Shown piece by piece: positions 42,580-54,129 of a stretch of DNA of 64,000 bases; position 1 is the first letter of the stretch; each line of letters opens with the position of its first letter. The translations under genes were made by a program, and so were the position numbers. The DNA lies in the NCBI GenBank assembly GCA_039000515.1, contig JBCFYV010000001.1, forward strand, positions 65,229,729 through 65,293,728, in the 5' to 3' direction. Under the pieces are notes generated by a model. The model was not told the DNA's origin. It worked only from the letters and a program-made list of their open reading frames with translations, and did no database searches. The stretch comes from Timema cristinae. Taxonomy: Eukaryota > Arthropoda > Insecta > Phasmatodea > Timematidae.

Positions 42580-43151
42580 ATATATAATATTATAAATGCG
42601 AAAGTTTGTGTTTTGTTATTCAATCACGCCAAAACTGCTGAACGGATTCGAATGAAACTTTATACGTTGGTAAGTATTTCCTAGAATAACATATAGGATT
42701 ATTCTTAACCTTTATTTTAAATAAAAATAAATATATATTATAATGTGATTGAAACGATGTTATTTAAGAATTTGTGATTTATATTTTGTCATTAAAGTAA
42801 ATAGTGATAGTGTGACGTAGTTTCATACTAATAAATAGTAAATATGATGTGATTTTAGCTATGTAGTTCAAAATTTTAAAATTTAATTTATTTAATTATC
42901 TTACTAATTATGAAGTTAAAGATTTAAAAAATTATAATTGATAACTTAAAAAGTATATATTTCTTTTATTACGAAATATTTAAAAGTGAGAATTAAAATA
43001 CGGCAAAATTATTTACAGCTAGAACTGAGAAAAAAACGCATAGATATTTGAAAATAATAAATAAAGTTTGACTTAGCACCAAAACAGTTTAGTTAAAAAT
43101 GAAAAGATGTCATCAATTATTTCGGGCGAAGCAGCGATGGGTAAAAGCTAG
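42580..43151 (+). mobile_element. Helitron-like non-autonomous element
   Basis: It starts near TATAAATGCGAAAGTTTGTG and ACGCCAAAACTGCTGAACGG. It ends ...GGGCGAAGCAGCGATGGGTA then AAAGCTAG|T, a CTRR-type end followed by T with a small hairpin-forming GC block just before it. This start-and-end pair is common for non-autonomous Helitron-like elements in insects. I did not see a clear 5' TC. Confidence 0.45.
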
Positions 43152-43316
43152 TTACTAATAACTTACACCTAGTAACTAAATGTTTACTAACTGTTGACGG
43201 AACAGAACAGCCACATCCATCCGAGTCGCTGGGTAGGAGCCGACTGACGAAATAACAGTCTCTACGCAGGCGCCGAGACCTTATTTTATTTAGGTCGGAA
43301 AACTCATTGAAATGGT

Positions 43317-43381
43317 TATAAATACAGCTCAAATCATCACAATCGGTCATTTTAATTTGTAATGACTAAGTAAACACTAAG
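43317..43381 (+). promoter_or_regulatory. Putative promoter of spliced Maverick B gene
   Basis: TATAAATA at 43317-43324 lies about 30 nt before an initiator-like TCGGTCATTT and about 60 nt before the ATG at 43382. This spacing is right for a TATA promoter. Confidence 0.45.
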
Positions 43382-43945
43382 ATGAGCTTCGAGTCGCTAG
43401 AAAACTATATACAATCAGGTATGTTATTTTAAATAGTTTAGTATATTTCAATGGGTTTTTTTGCTTAATACATCTGTGGCGTACATTGGTGTTATTTTTT
43501 TTGTTAGTTGACGAGCCCCCAATGATTGCCGCAGGCGTACAACCGAGGATCCTGATAGTCTGGACCAGAAACTTCTGTTTACGGAAAATGGGATTTGTGT
43601 TGCGGATGCTGGTGGGTCCATGGGTAATTAATTAATTAGCTGCCTACGATAAACTCTCCAGTGTTTTATTCAACTGTAAAGGTTAATTAATATGTATTTA
43701 TTTAATTTCAGACTACTGGGATCCATTTTTCCTGGATGAGGGTCTTCCGGGTGACATGGGTACGGGGGTGCCAACATCGACCCCCCCCCCCCCGAGGCGC
43801 CACTGCACGCAAGCCCTCTGCAGTTCCCGAGGGGCGGCATCGAGCCTCCCTGTATCCTCTCGCTGGTGGCTCTATCGTCTGCACCCCGTCTGTTTGGGCA
43901 GATTTGGGCGCCCTCGACCAGCTGCTATGTAAGTACATGCTACAT
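43382..43945 (+). pseudogene. Maverick B spliced accessory gene (3 exons or more)
   Basis: The probable exon 1 is 43382-43418 (MSFESLENYIQS, donor GTATGT). Exon 2 is about 43508-43615, between TTGTTAG and GTAATT, and includes EDPDSLDQKLLFTENGICVA. Exon 3 is about 43712-43927, between TTTCAG and GTAAGT. It starts DYWDPFFLDEGLPGDMG and then enters a Pro run over a poly(C) tract. Exons 2 and 3 agree in frame, but exon 1 to exon 2 does not unless there is one indel, so the copy may be damaged. The family is unknown. The short phase-1 first exon parallels one in element C (16474). The poly(C) run around 43780-43795 makes the frame uncertain. Confidence 0.4.
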
Positions 43946-44079
43946 GTAGCCACTAGTTTGAAAATATACTAACTATCTCTCGCTCTCGCAAACACCGTTA
44001 TTTCGTCATGAGATCGAACCCTTTTGACAGCTGGGAGATTGTACTAGCTCGTTTAGTGTATAGTACCTTTACGATTTAT

Positions 44080-44520
44080 ACACTTTAAAAAACCCTGAGT
44101 CATTGGGGGAGTCCCTGGTTCAATTCCAGGGCATAAGCGAAAATATTGCTTTAGTTTTTAAAATAACTGCCCTGACTGGTATTTTGTACATGTTCCTTGG
44201 TTCATTTCCCATTCAAAGACAGAAAATTTTAATTGTCGATTTACAATGTGATCGACCAAATATTCAAGCAAAATTTTAATGTCTATGTTAGCGTGTCTGA
44301 ATAGTAAACTCATGGTCCCGGGTCATTTCCTGTACAATGGCAGAAAATTATAATCGTCACTTTAGACATTTATTAAATTCACGTTTCAGCAAGATTAAAC
44401 AAATCCATTGGAATATTACCCAATTTAAAGAGAGAGAGACAAAACCTATATGTATGCAGTGCCAAGGGACACTGGTTCGAATCAAAACAGGGGCTGAAAA
44501 TGAGAGTTTATCCTTCTTGT
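44080..44520 (+). mobile_element. Degenerate SINE-like copies
   Basis: At least three B-box-like stretches occur at intervals: CTGGTTCAATTCC near 44130, TTGGTTCATTTCC near 44200, and CTGGTTCGAATC near 44470. Each is followed by a GACAGAAAATT-like phrase. They look like decayed tRNA-derived SINEs. Confidence 0.35.
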
Positions 44521-45125
44521 AATAAATATGTGTTGGGCATACAGCTGAATCTAGATACTTCTTTCAATTAATCAAATATAGGCGGCAGCTAGTAGCTTAT
44601 GATAACCAAACAAATGTTTTTTGAAACGGGTTGAACACATTTTCTTAGTCATCACTCAGTTTAAAGGTCGCCGTTATAAAGTCAAATTTGACTAATCATT
44701 CGCATCAAATGAATGTTGCACCTGAGGTTAGGCTACCATAATTTGTGTTGTGTCACAGGTTGTCTATCCGCTCATTATGCAGGCCTCAGAAACAACACCC
44801 GGTATCCATGCTATCAATTCATTACGAGAAGATAAGACCCTAATATGATCAAATATATATTTTTACTAATTTATTTTTCAGGGTCGAAAATAAAATCTGA
44901 GGCTTTTTGTTCAATAAATCGACACATTAATTACCAATGTAAGTAGCTGAACAAATTCAAATGAAAAATATCTTAAGACGTAAACTCGCTCCATAAAATA
45001 ATTATTGTACATGAAAATGACTTGTTTTAATAATATAAACATAAATTACCGAAATAAATTTCACTTAAAACAAATATATATTATGACTAAACACTTAGGG
45101 CTACCTATATCACGATGGCACGATG
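44521..45125. other. Non-coding DNA of element B
   Basis: AT-rich, no gene seen. Confidence 0.4.
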
Positions 45126-45985
45126 AGTTTTGTGAATGTTGGTTTCAGCTAAAGCAATTGTTTAGGGGAAAATTTTAATACCAAAAGTATTAAAGAGATG
45201 AGTTTGAGGTTAGAATCTTACCAGGGGAAACTAGAGGCCTTTTTTTTCACTCTCCCTTAGTGCAAATGTGGGTTTCAGCTAAAGCAATTATGTGACATAT
45301 TATATTATAGAGATGAGTTTGAGGTTCAAATCTTACCCAGGTAAACTAGAGGCATTTTTTTATCACTCTCCCTCCATGCAAATGTGGGTTTCAGCTAAAA
45401 GCAATTATGTGAAATATTATATTAAAGAGATGAATTTGGTTCGAATCTTACTAGAATAAACTAGAGGCATTTTTTCACTCTCCCTCCGTGCAAATGCGGG
45501 TTCCCTTCTGTGAATGTTGGTTTCAGCCAAAGCAATTATGTGACATATTTTATTAAAGAGATGAGTTTGAGGTTCGAATCTTACCCGGGTAAACTAGAGG
45601 CATTTTTTTTATCACTCTCCCTCCATGCAAATGCGGGTTTCAGTTAAAGCAATTATATTATATTAATACCAAAGGTATAAGAGATATGAGTTTGAAGTTC
45701 GAATCTTACAAGGGTAAACCAGAGGCATTTTTTTCAATCTCCCTCCGTGCATATGCGGGTTCCCTTCTGTGAATGTGGGTTTCAGCTAAAGCAATTATGT
45801 GACATATTATATTAATACCAAAAGTATTAAAGTTATGAGTTTGAAGTTCGAAACTTACCAGGGTAATTTAGAGGAATTTTTTCACTCTCCCTCCACGCAA
45901 ATGCTGCCTCACTTCTGTAAATGGCAGTTTCAGCTAAAGCACTTTGTAACATATTATATTAATAACAAAAGTATTATAAATTTTA
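45126..45985 (+). repeat. SINE-derived tandem array, about 6-7 units
   Basis: Units of about 115-145 bp contain TTTCAGCTAAAGCAATTATG, then AAAGAGATGAGTTTGAGGTT, then CGAATCTTACC (a B-box-like GGTTCGAATC), then CTAGAGGCATTTTTTCACTC and a CAAATGCGGGTTCCC tail. The tail matches the SINE at 1355-1515. The array lies directly upstream of the polymerase gene. Confidence 0.8.
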
Positions 45986-46041
45986 AAGAAAAAACGCTTA
46001 TATTTATAACAATGATAGCTTTGATATATATTATAGTTGAA

Positions 46042-49000
46042 ATGGAGGCCGAAAATGGCGGGACGACCCCCACAACACCACCACTGGCAGCTGTGGGACC
46101 CCTCCAACCCGTCGTAGCCACATCACCCCAGTGCCAGGGAGACGGGGTTCGAGCCCCAGCTGTGGTGCGGAAGACAGGGAGCGTGGAGGTGCCTACTGCG
46201 GGACCATCTTCGCCCCACAACCAGGAATTGGTGGCTCGGTAAGTCAGATAGGTGGAACATTGCAAAATGGCATCCCTATCCGTATCGTTGAGGAGCGATT
46301 AAACAATTGAGGCGTTTCTTTTATACTGGTAGAGAAATTGAAGTAAAACTTGGTGCTCCGGCAAGCGATCGTGACGCATTAAGCTGGCTTGAAGAACAAA
46401 TTACTAATTTGCTCCATCGGCTTCAGGACCACAGCGTTAGCGCCGATGATCACGTAGGCTTACTTTTGAGTAGCACTGACTACGTTGAGCCCTGTGTATG
46501 TCTCATTTAGGCGAACAGACCAGCTAAACGCTAGAGCAGTGATTGATAACGTAAGCCGCGTGTTGCAGAGTAATACTTTGTTTTTGAGTACAGCACCATT
46601 GTACGTAAACTCTGTCACTTTAAGGAGCCTCTCCGAGTGCACGATATTGTGATAAACTTTCTCCCGCTAGCACATACAGTCGTAAAAACAAAGGGATCAT
46701 TATGATTCAAAACGCGACACACTTTGCCTAGCCCGTGCATTGGTTGTCGTCAAAGCTATATGTGACAATAAAATAGAACCAGGATGTATGGACATGAACA
46801 CCTTTAGACAAATAAAATGGGTCGTAATATTCAAAAACTCAAAGCAGAAGAACTATGCCGTGATGCCCATGTGAATCTTTTGAAAGGTGGGGGGCTCACT
46901 GAACTGAAACCATTTCAAGCATACCTCTCCGAATAAAAAATCACGGTGTTTCGGGAACGTAGAAGGAGACAGGTCCTATATGAGGGGCCTACTCCCTCCG
47001 ACCATTCCTTTAAAGGCTATTTTCACGACGACAAGCAAAACCATTTGATGTCTAACATCCTTGACAGCCGCATTTAAGTGCTCGTACTTTTGCCGTGAGT
47101 GCCGTGTGCCATTCAGTAATAAGAATGCGCACAAGTGTGAATCCCGTGCAAAAAGTGCAACGCTAAAGTGGCTTGTAGTGGAGGCCGATCTGTGCTCTGT
47201 AAAGACTGCGGGCGTTGGTTCACAAATCAGACATGCTTTGATAACCATAAACGTCCTGGTTTTTGCAGAGGTCACAGATCGGTCTGTGATGTCAAAAAGG
47301 TTTGCGAGGTATGCGGGCAAATTTTCAGTTTGTAAAGATCAAATTATTCACATAGGTGTTATGAGACTTTTTGTAGGGTATGCGAGACCCATCGTCCTTT
47401 TGTCATTTCTGTTATATGAAGCAGGCCCCATCAAAGCCGGCATTGGAAAAGAGTAATTTCATGTTTGTATTCTATGATTTTGAATGCAGACAAGAAACTT
47501 CTTCAAGGTGCGGCCGGCACGTATTTGCACAACCTAACCTCTGTGTCGTGCAATCGTGTTGTAAGATTTGCGTACATATAGATGCAAATGACTATCATTG
47601 CACCGACTGTGGGGGCGATAGGACTCGCATATTCAAGGGTGATACCACAATGGCCCAATTTTTTTGATTTATAGAACAAATTAAAGCTTCAAAATTTAAG
47701 GATATCACCCTCCTCGGCCATAACGTCAAAATCCTATGATGGGAATTTTATTTTAAAGTAGATGATGGAGGTTAGAAAATGGAGTCCAGAACTTATAATA
47801 AACGATGGGAAAATCATGTCCATGCGTTACGGTCCGCTCCACTTTATTGATTCGCTGAACTTTCTCCCGATGTCGCTGTCCAAATTGCCCAAAACTTTGG
47901 CCAAGGGACATTTCCCCCATTTTTTCAATAAAAAAGAAAACGCAGGATATAGGGGTCCCCTTCTGCCAAAACAGGACTAAGGCATCGGCGAGATGTCAAT
48001 TGAGGGAAAGGAGCACTTTGAGAAGTGGTATGACGCCTTGGTCAAAGAAAATTATGTCTTTGATTTTAACCTCGATTTTGGGAACTGTATTGTGTGAAAG
48101 ATGTAGAGATCCTACGGAAGGCCTGCCTGAAGTTTAGAGAGATGCTCATGGAGAAAGCAAAGGTGGACCCTTTCAGAGAGGCGTGTACGATAGCTGGAGT
48201 GGCCATGTTGGTTTACCGCCGAAGTCATCTTAAGGAGAATACTATCGGTATTATCCTAACGGTGGCTATCGGTGCCCAGACTAACAGTCGCACGTCGCTG
48301 TACAATGGCTCTTCTGGGAGGCCATCAGCGTGGTGTCTCTATTCTTCATGCGGGTAACGGCCGTGAGGAATATGTGTTAGGGCGTCGTAAAGACGGCGTT
48401 GTTGAAGCTGGAGATACCACCACCATCTTCCATTTCTGGGGCTGTTATTGGCACGGGTGCCCTCTCTGTTACCCTGACAGGACCACCCCCGTCAAAAATA
48501 GTCCCCGCGAGACCATGGAGACGCGTTATGAAGCGACCATGGCTTGTTTGGAAAAGTATAAGAATGCCGTCTACACGGTCGTAGAGATGTGGAAGTGTAT
48601 GTTTAATGCGATGAAACGCACAGACAAGGACTTGCAGCAATTTGTACTACGGCACGAGGTATACTAAGGAGCCTCTCAGCCCTAGGAATGCATTCTTTGG
48701 CGGACGTACAAATTGTATCAAGCTCTTCCACGAAGCAGACCTTTCTTGTGGAGAGAAGATCAAGTACTTGGATGTGTGTTCGTTGTATCCATACGTTTGC
48801 GAGTACAAATAATATCCAGTCGGCCAGCCCAAAATTCACTTGGAACCAAATTGTCCGTCTATAGATCAAGTAGAAGGCATATCCAAAGTTACAGTGACGC
48901 CTCCGCGAGATTTATTCCTGCCCCTATTGCCTACATGGATGCACGACAAACTAATGTTCATTTTGTGCAGGAAATGCGGGGAGGAGAAAAACCAAGGCGC

Positions 49001-50036
49001 GTGTCAGCACAACGACAAAAAAGATCGCTGGTTGACAGGCGTCTGGATGATTGACGAGATCCAGAAAGCCGTTGAGAAAGGCTACACCGTTGAAGCAGTA
49101 CACGAAGTATGGGAGTACAATGTATCTGTTTACGACCGTCAGACACGTTCTGGCAGCCTGTTTTACGAGTACATTGATACTTTTTTGAAAATTAAACAAA
49201 AAGCCAGTGGATGGCCAGAGTGGTGTACCTCACAAGAGGAAAAATTAGCTTACATTCAAAATTATGAATTATGAGGAAAGGGAAGAGGAAAACTTGATTT
49301 CGGCTTTGTTTGTAAAAACCCTGGTCTCCGCACTCTGGCTAAACTTTTTTTAAATTCACTATGGGGAAAGTTTAGGCAAAGACACAATTCACCACACGTT
49401 GCCGTTGTCAACGACTATCAGGGTCCACAATTACCTCACGGATCCGTACATCACCGTGGACAGCGTCATTGATGTAAATTATGAGGTTATGTTCCTCAAT
49501 TACAAGGATGCGCGTGACGCGTTGCGCCGTAACCCTAACACGAGGGTGGCGGTGGTGTGCTACACGACTGCTATGGCTAGGTTGCACCTATACAGCATCC
49601 TTGAACAATTGGGGGACCGCGTTTTATATCATGATACAGATAGCGTTCTATTCACCGAACGCCCCGGCGATTGGAGTCCACCAATCGTAGACATTTTAGG
49701 TGACCTCACTAATGAACTTCAGGATTACGGTCCGGGAAGCTATATTAGCGCCTTTGTATCTGGCGATCCCAAGAATTACGCGTATCGAGTTTGTTTTGGT
49801 GGCGATCCTTCCAAAACAAAAACGGTGTGCAAGGTTCACGGGATCACAATAAACTATGGCAACCGGAACGATGTTAATTTTGAAGTTTTGAAAGCGATGG
49901 TCACAGAACTGGTGGTGGAAAGAAACATACAGATACAGCACAAAATTGTAAGAACAGGTCTTGCGACTGTATGTACGGTTTAATAAAGTTGCCGTTTGGG
50001 TATCAGAGTCCTTGTAAACGCGCTCGCCACGAATAA
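46042..50036 (+). pseudogene. Maverick B protein-primed DNA polymerase B (broken)
   Basis: A family B polymerase that would copy the linear element from a terminal protein. From ATG 46042 a Pro/Thr-rich N terminus leads to the segment with DALSWLEEQITNLLHRLQDH. A Cys/His cluster follows around 47080-47640 (CRECRVPFSNKNAHKC and later CRQ/CC pairs). Exo I is FMFVFYDFECRQ (Asp-Phe-Glu), then SLNFLPMSLSKLPKTL and VEILRKACLKFREM. Palm motif A is YLDVCSLYPYVCEY, and NSLWGKF-like sequence lies near 49360. Motif C is YHDTDSVLF at 49629-49655. It ends at TAA 50034-50036 in a shifted frame. At least eight stops or frameshifts are spread along it. The region around 46510-47060 is the worst preserved. 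Confidence 0.9.
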
Positions 50037-50679
50037 AAGGTGATCATTTAGACGGGCTGAATAATCATATTTTTTTTCACTCTAGATATTTCCACTGACA
50101 TATCATTTTTCAAAGATTTGAATTTTATTTCATATTTGTCTACATGAAAACAAGCATATTTTTTATTTTTTTATGCACCCGGGTTACATTTTTATATTTT
50201 TTTATTTGCCAGTGCAGTCTTCCACCTACCTGATTTTTTTAAAGTCAATTAGTTGTTTGAATATATTTTAATTCTAGTCAACTGTTTGTATATATTTATT
50301 TCAAATCTAATAAACAGATTGTATTTTTTTTTTCTTTTAGTCAAATATAATAAACTGATTGTATATATTTTATTTTAAATCTATTCAAATATATTTATCA
50401 TATTTAGTACCGAGGCCACTATTCCCCCTATTTTGTAAATATTCACAGTATACTTTTCACTGTGTGTAAATAAATATTGTAAAAAACCAGTTATGTTTAT
50501 GAAAATAAATATATATATTGTAAGTATTCACAGTATACTTTACACGATGTTTATACTTTGTTTTGCTTGTAAATAAATATTGTAAAAATGGTTATGTTTG
50601 TGTTTTAACGTCTACACCCACACCTACCTCCTCTCCTATAAAGACAAGTTCATATAGCTTATAAGCTCAGTCTCAAACG
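50037..50679. promoter_or_regulatory. Polymerase-ATPase intergenic, shared with element C
   Basis: Non-coding, AT-rich. TTTCACTCTAGATATTTCC (50085) and GTGTTTTAACGTCTACACCC (50600) recur in element C at 16010 and 19340. A TATA-like CCTATAAAG lies at 50635, just before the ATPase, so this may be the late-gene promoter. Repeated ATATTTAT and TTATTTCAAATCTA phrases occur in the middle. Confidence 0.4.
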
Positions 50680-51340
50680 TAATAGACAAGTTGAAACATC
50701 CATTTTCAGCCATCATAAGCGACCCTTCCGGCTGTGGAAACTCACATTTTGTAGCAGACTTTATCCGTCACCTGGACACAATGTGTGACGTTATATTTGA
50801 TAAAATCACATGGTATTATGATTTATGGCAACCGTGATTTTAACAAGACGGGACAAGTCCCCGCATCATATTCTGTAAGGGTTTGCCAGAAAAAGATTAC
50901 AACTGTAGCGACTCTCCACAGCTGATTATCCTGGACGACCTGATGCGTGAAGCCAACGAAGTGGTCGTAGATCGTTTCACCAAAGGATGCCAACATCAAA
51001 ATATTAGCATTATGTACCTTTCACAAAATATATTCCATCAGGGCAAGGGCCATAAAGACATTTCCTTAAACGCACATTATATCGTGTTTATTTAAAAATC
51101 CCAGGGATAAAGCTCAGATTCAACACTTTGAACGGTAAGTATGTCTGAAAATCACCGTGTTTTACAAGAGGCTTACACTGATGGTACAAGTACGCCTCAC
51201 GGCTATATATTGTTAGATTTCAAACAAGGTACACCAGAATGGTTCTGATATAGAACCCTCACAAATGTTGGGTGCTGCGTGTACCTACACACAAAAGCTA
51301 TAAAAACACCGACACTTTCCAATCGCAGATCATTTCATAA
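50680..51340 (+). pseudogene. Maverick B packaging ATPase (broken)
   Basis: An FtsK/HerA-superfamily ATPase thought to drive genome packaging. The Walker A region is IISDPSGCGNSHFVADFIRH; the usual invariant Lys of GxGKS/T reads Asn here. The Walker B region is SPQLIILDDLMREANE with the acidic pair. Then comes ISIMYLSQNIFHQGK, the Q-motif-like helix common to this group. After a frameshift, KAQIQHFER and a conserved C-terminal region lead to TAA at 51338-51340. The start is uncertain because no ATG precedes Walker A. At least three frame breaks and the Walker A change indicate that it is dead. Confidence 0.8.
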
Positions 51341-51342
51341 CC

Positions 51343-51674
51343 ATAGATCCCAAAGTGCTGAAGCAAGCCCCTCTGCTACGTGTGATGTATCGCATAAACC
51401 CACAGTAACGTGTCGCTTTACAGAAAACTGATGACAATAAACTGATTGACTCTGTTTGCGAGTGTGCCTACAACACTTTAAAACGGCGGGAGCCATTTAA
51501 AAATACGCAGAAGACAAAGTTACGTGTTCACAAGCAGGTGTTGCGCAAGCTGGTAAAACGAGGAGAGTGCTATAAGAAGAAGAGACGACTACTCGTTCAG
51601 AAAGGAGGAGCGTTTTTCCCTTACTTTTAGCTCCTCTAATTAGTGGGGTCCTCGCTTCCTTATTCAACAAGTAA
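51343..51674 (+). pseudogene. Maverick B small basic membrane protein (broken)
   Basis: About 110 residues. The expected start reads ATA (51343-51345), 2 nt after the ATPase stop, so the start codon appears mutated. The middle is very basic (TLKRREPFKNTQKTKLRVHK, KRGECYKKKRRLLVQKGG). After a 1-nt shift the C terminus becomes a hydrophobic segment, APLISGVLASLFNK, ending at TAA 51672-51674. A Cys pair (VCECAYNTL) precedes the basic part. Its position between ATPase and the next gene, and the basic body plus terminal hydrophobic helix, suggest a virion- or DNA-associated protein. The function is unknown. Confidence 0.55.
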
Positions 51675-51677
51675 ATA

Positions 51678-52323
51678 ATGGAACACACGAAAAAGATGAT
51701 ATTGGTGTCCCCGGAAACATTACACCGTTACGAGCAACACCACCAACAAATTGCTTCGGCAACAAATCTAGTGGTCTCCGAGTTTGACAAGGAAATGGAA
51801 AAAACCCTCGCTTCAAAACTTGACGACATGTCTAAATGGGCTTTGTACCAACAAGTGCTACAGCGCTATCTACACTTTAGTCAACACCCTCCGCCAACTG
51901 AAACCGCCGCCACCACCCCCCCTGAAGTGTCTGTACTTCCCATCCCATCTGTACTTAATACTGTACCAGCACAGGCACGTAATAAGCTGAACTTTACTAG
52001 AACATATTAAATCCCGAGGCGGCATCTCTTGGGACTCAAACGGAGAAGTGAGTATTCAAGATACGCCTCTCCTTGAATCCAATATTGTGGATTTAGTCAA
52101 TGATCTGGTCAGAACAAGAAGACCAGTGAACTGGCAAGGTGGCGAGAATTTCTCACGGTGTTGCATAAAATAAATGTTCCGAAAGAATTTATTGTAAACC
52201 CGAAATGTTTGGCGCCCATGAGATCCAACGCCCGTACCACAACCACTTTCACCGTCGCAATACCCTAAGAAGAAGAAACTGAAAAGGGTGGATGAAAACA
52301 GGTGGCTGCCGTTCAGAGCTTAA
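51678..52323 (+). pseudogene. Maverick B unknown gene with NLS-like end (broken)
   Basis: It starts at ATG 51678, 3 nt after the previous stop. The first 110 residues are open (MEHTKKMILVSPETLHRYEQ, then EKTLASKLDDMSKWALYQQV), helical, and followed by a Pro/Thr stretch. After a frameshift near 52000 the gene continues (GGISWDSNGEVSIQDTPLLE) to a basic end, PKKKKLKRVDENRW, before TAA 52321-52323. That stop shares a base with the integrase ATG (TAATG). The basic end looks like a nuclear localisation signal. It is conserved as an unnamed gene in insect Mavericks to my knowledge. The function is unknown. Confidence 0.6.
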
Positions 52324-53373
52324 TGGACCGTTTAGCCGACATCTACTACGACCCTTCTCACCCTGCGGGTTTGCAGGTGCGGCGTCGCTCATAAAGCCGT
52401 CCAAGAAATATCCGAAAAAGTACGAGAATGGCTTCGTGTGCAGGACGCTTATACCCTACACAAACCTGTGCTAAAAAAATTTCCACGAAACAAGTACGTG
52501 GTGTCAAACATTGACGATCTCTGGCAAGCCGATCTCAACGACATGCGAAGTCTCAGAAAATACAACGACGGTGCAGTGTACTTGTTCACCATCATCGACG
52601 TGTTTAGCATGATGGCATGGGCAAGGACGCTTCCATCCAGGACGGGGAGCGTCGTGAGGGACGCCTTTCGGGACATTTTGAAGCAAAGCGGCCGTGAACC
52701 TCTAAGTATACAGACGGACAAAGGGGACAGAGTTCATGGCACGTCTAGTCCGGAAATTTCTCAAGCAAGAAGGCATGCATTACTACACCACTCATAATCC
52801 AGACGTGAAGGCAAGCATCGTAGAACGGTTCAATAGAACTTTGAAATGACGCATGTGGCGCTACTTTACCAAAAATCACACGTATCGGTATGTGGACGTC
52901 CTCCAAGATCTAGTCGACGCTTACAACGGTGCCAAACATTCCAGTATCAAGATGGCACCCTCCGACGTTTCAGAAACTAATGTGCTTCAGTCAGAGATAA
53001 TCTGTACGGCAAAATGCGTCCAAACCCGAAGCCTAAAATAAAAGTCGGTGACACGGTGCGTATTAGCAAATCCAAAATGCTGTTTGAAAAGGGCTACGAA
53101 AGCAATTGGAGCGAAGAGATTTTAAAAGTCAGCAGTGTCGTGTTGCGACAACCAGTCTTCTACAGACTCACTGATCTTGACGGCGAAGAACTGGAGGGGA
53201 CGTTTTACGAGCCTGAATTGCAGCGCGTACGTCTCCCTGAAACATTTAAAGTTGATAAAATACTACGTGTCAAGGGTAAAGGCGCCAGAAACAAAGTGTA
53301 CGTGCAGTGGAAAGGTTACCCCGCCAAGTTTAATTCTTGGATTTCTGCCAGTTACGTCAGCACCCTACCATTA
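52323..53373 (+). pseudogene. Maverick B integrase with chromodomain (broken)
   Basis: A retroviral-type integrase. From ATG 52323, MDRLADIYYDP is followed after an early frameshift by KVREWLRVQDAYTLHKP. The core has NKYVVSNIDDLWQADLND (first Asp), QTDKG (second Asp) and SIVERFNRTLK (the catalytic Glu). DDE spacing fits c-integrases. The C-terminal domain has KIKVGDTVRISKSKMLFEKG. It ends with a chromodomain (FKVDKILRVKG, VQWKGYPAKFNSWISASYV) that can bind methylated histone tails. The original stop TGA reads TTA here, so the frame runs on past 53373. Frameshifts near 52400, 52720 and 52990 and one stop (TGA near 52848) break it. Confidence 0.9.
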
Positions 53374-54118
53374 AGTATCAGTTTTACCTCACTTTGCCAA
53401 GCGACAGCTATATGGGATATTTCCCGAAAAATACGCTCACGAATTTCGCCACGCAACTTCCTTACATTCTTACACTCGAGCGGCGGTGGGAAGTCGCTCT
53501 GGCTGAATTTCAATATCCTTGTACTTTCACCACCATACCCGAATGTCAAAATATTGTATGGTACAACAGGGTGGACGGTAATGGCGTGGAAAAATATTCA
53601 AGGAATATATCCCTCCTGGAAACTACAGCACTATCCATGAATTGATCAAAGCTCTAAACGACATGGAGGCGTTTCAAGGGAATTCCGGAGTTGTATTCAA
53701 GTACACAAGCCCCAACAAAAAAGTGGAGGTTATCTCTACACCAGATATACAGCTGCTGAGTCTATCAACCCAACTAAGTCTAAAGCTCGGCTTTGATCCT
53801 CAGACTAATCTGATCAAAGTACCAAAGTCACCGCATGGTGCCAAATTTTTACTAGGCTTGCTCTCGCAAATGTACATCTACATGGATATCGTTGAACCTC
53901 AGACCGTGGGTGACATTGTGGCACCGCTGTTACGTTTCGTTAGTATCAACAATGTAAATTATCTCTACGGCATACATAAGACAGTTAGCTATGATCCGTT
54001 GCACTACATGCCACTGCTTAGAAGGGAAATTTAAATCTTGGAAATCAATATAAGAACCGACACTGGTGAACCTGTACCATTCGAGTTTGGAAAAGTGTGC
54101 GTGAAACTTCATTTTTGA
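53370..54118 (+). pseudogene. Maverick B penton-like minor capsid protein (broken)
   Basis: A gene of about 248 codons between integrase and PX, where Mavericks encode the single jelly-roll penton-like protein. The start reads ATT (53370-53372) where element A has ATG. Then come YQFYLTLPSDSYMGYFPKN, WEVALAEFQYPCTFTTIPE and IKALNDMEAFQ, with FLLGLLSQMYIYMDIVEPQT near the C terminus. A frameshift lies near 53630. A GAA-to-TAA nonsense change at 54032-54034 precedes the terminal block GEPVPFEFGKVCVKLHF, which ends at TGA 54116-54118. Three independent lesions make it non-functional. Confidence 0.75.
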
Positions 54119-54129
54119 CGCTGCTCAAC

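Noticed and set aside
43736..43972. Simple 78-codon gene starting at 43736
   Set aside because: Splice signals and frame fit better with an exon of a spliced gene starting at 43382. The frame choice after the poly(C) run is uncertain.
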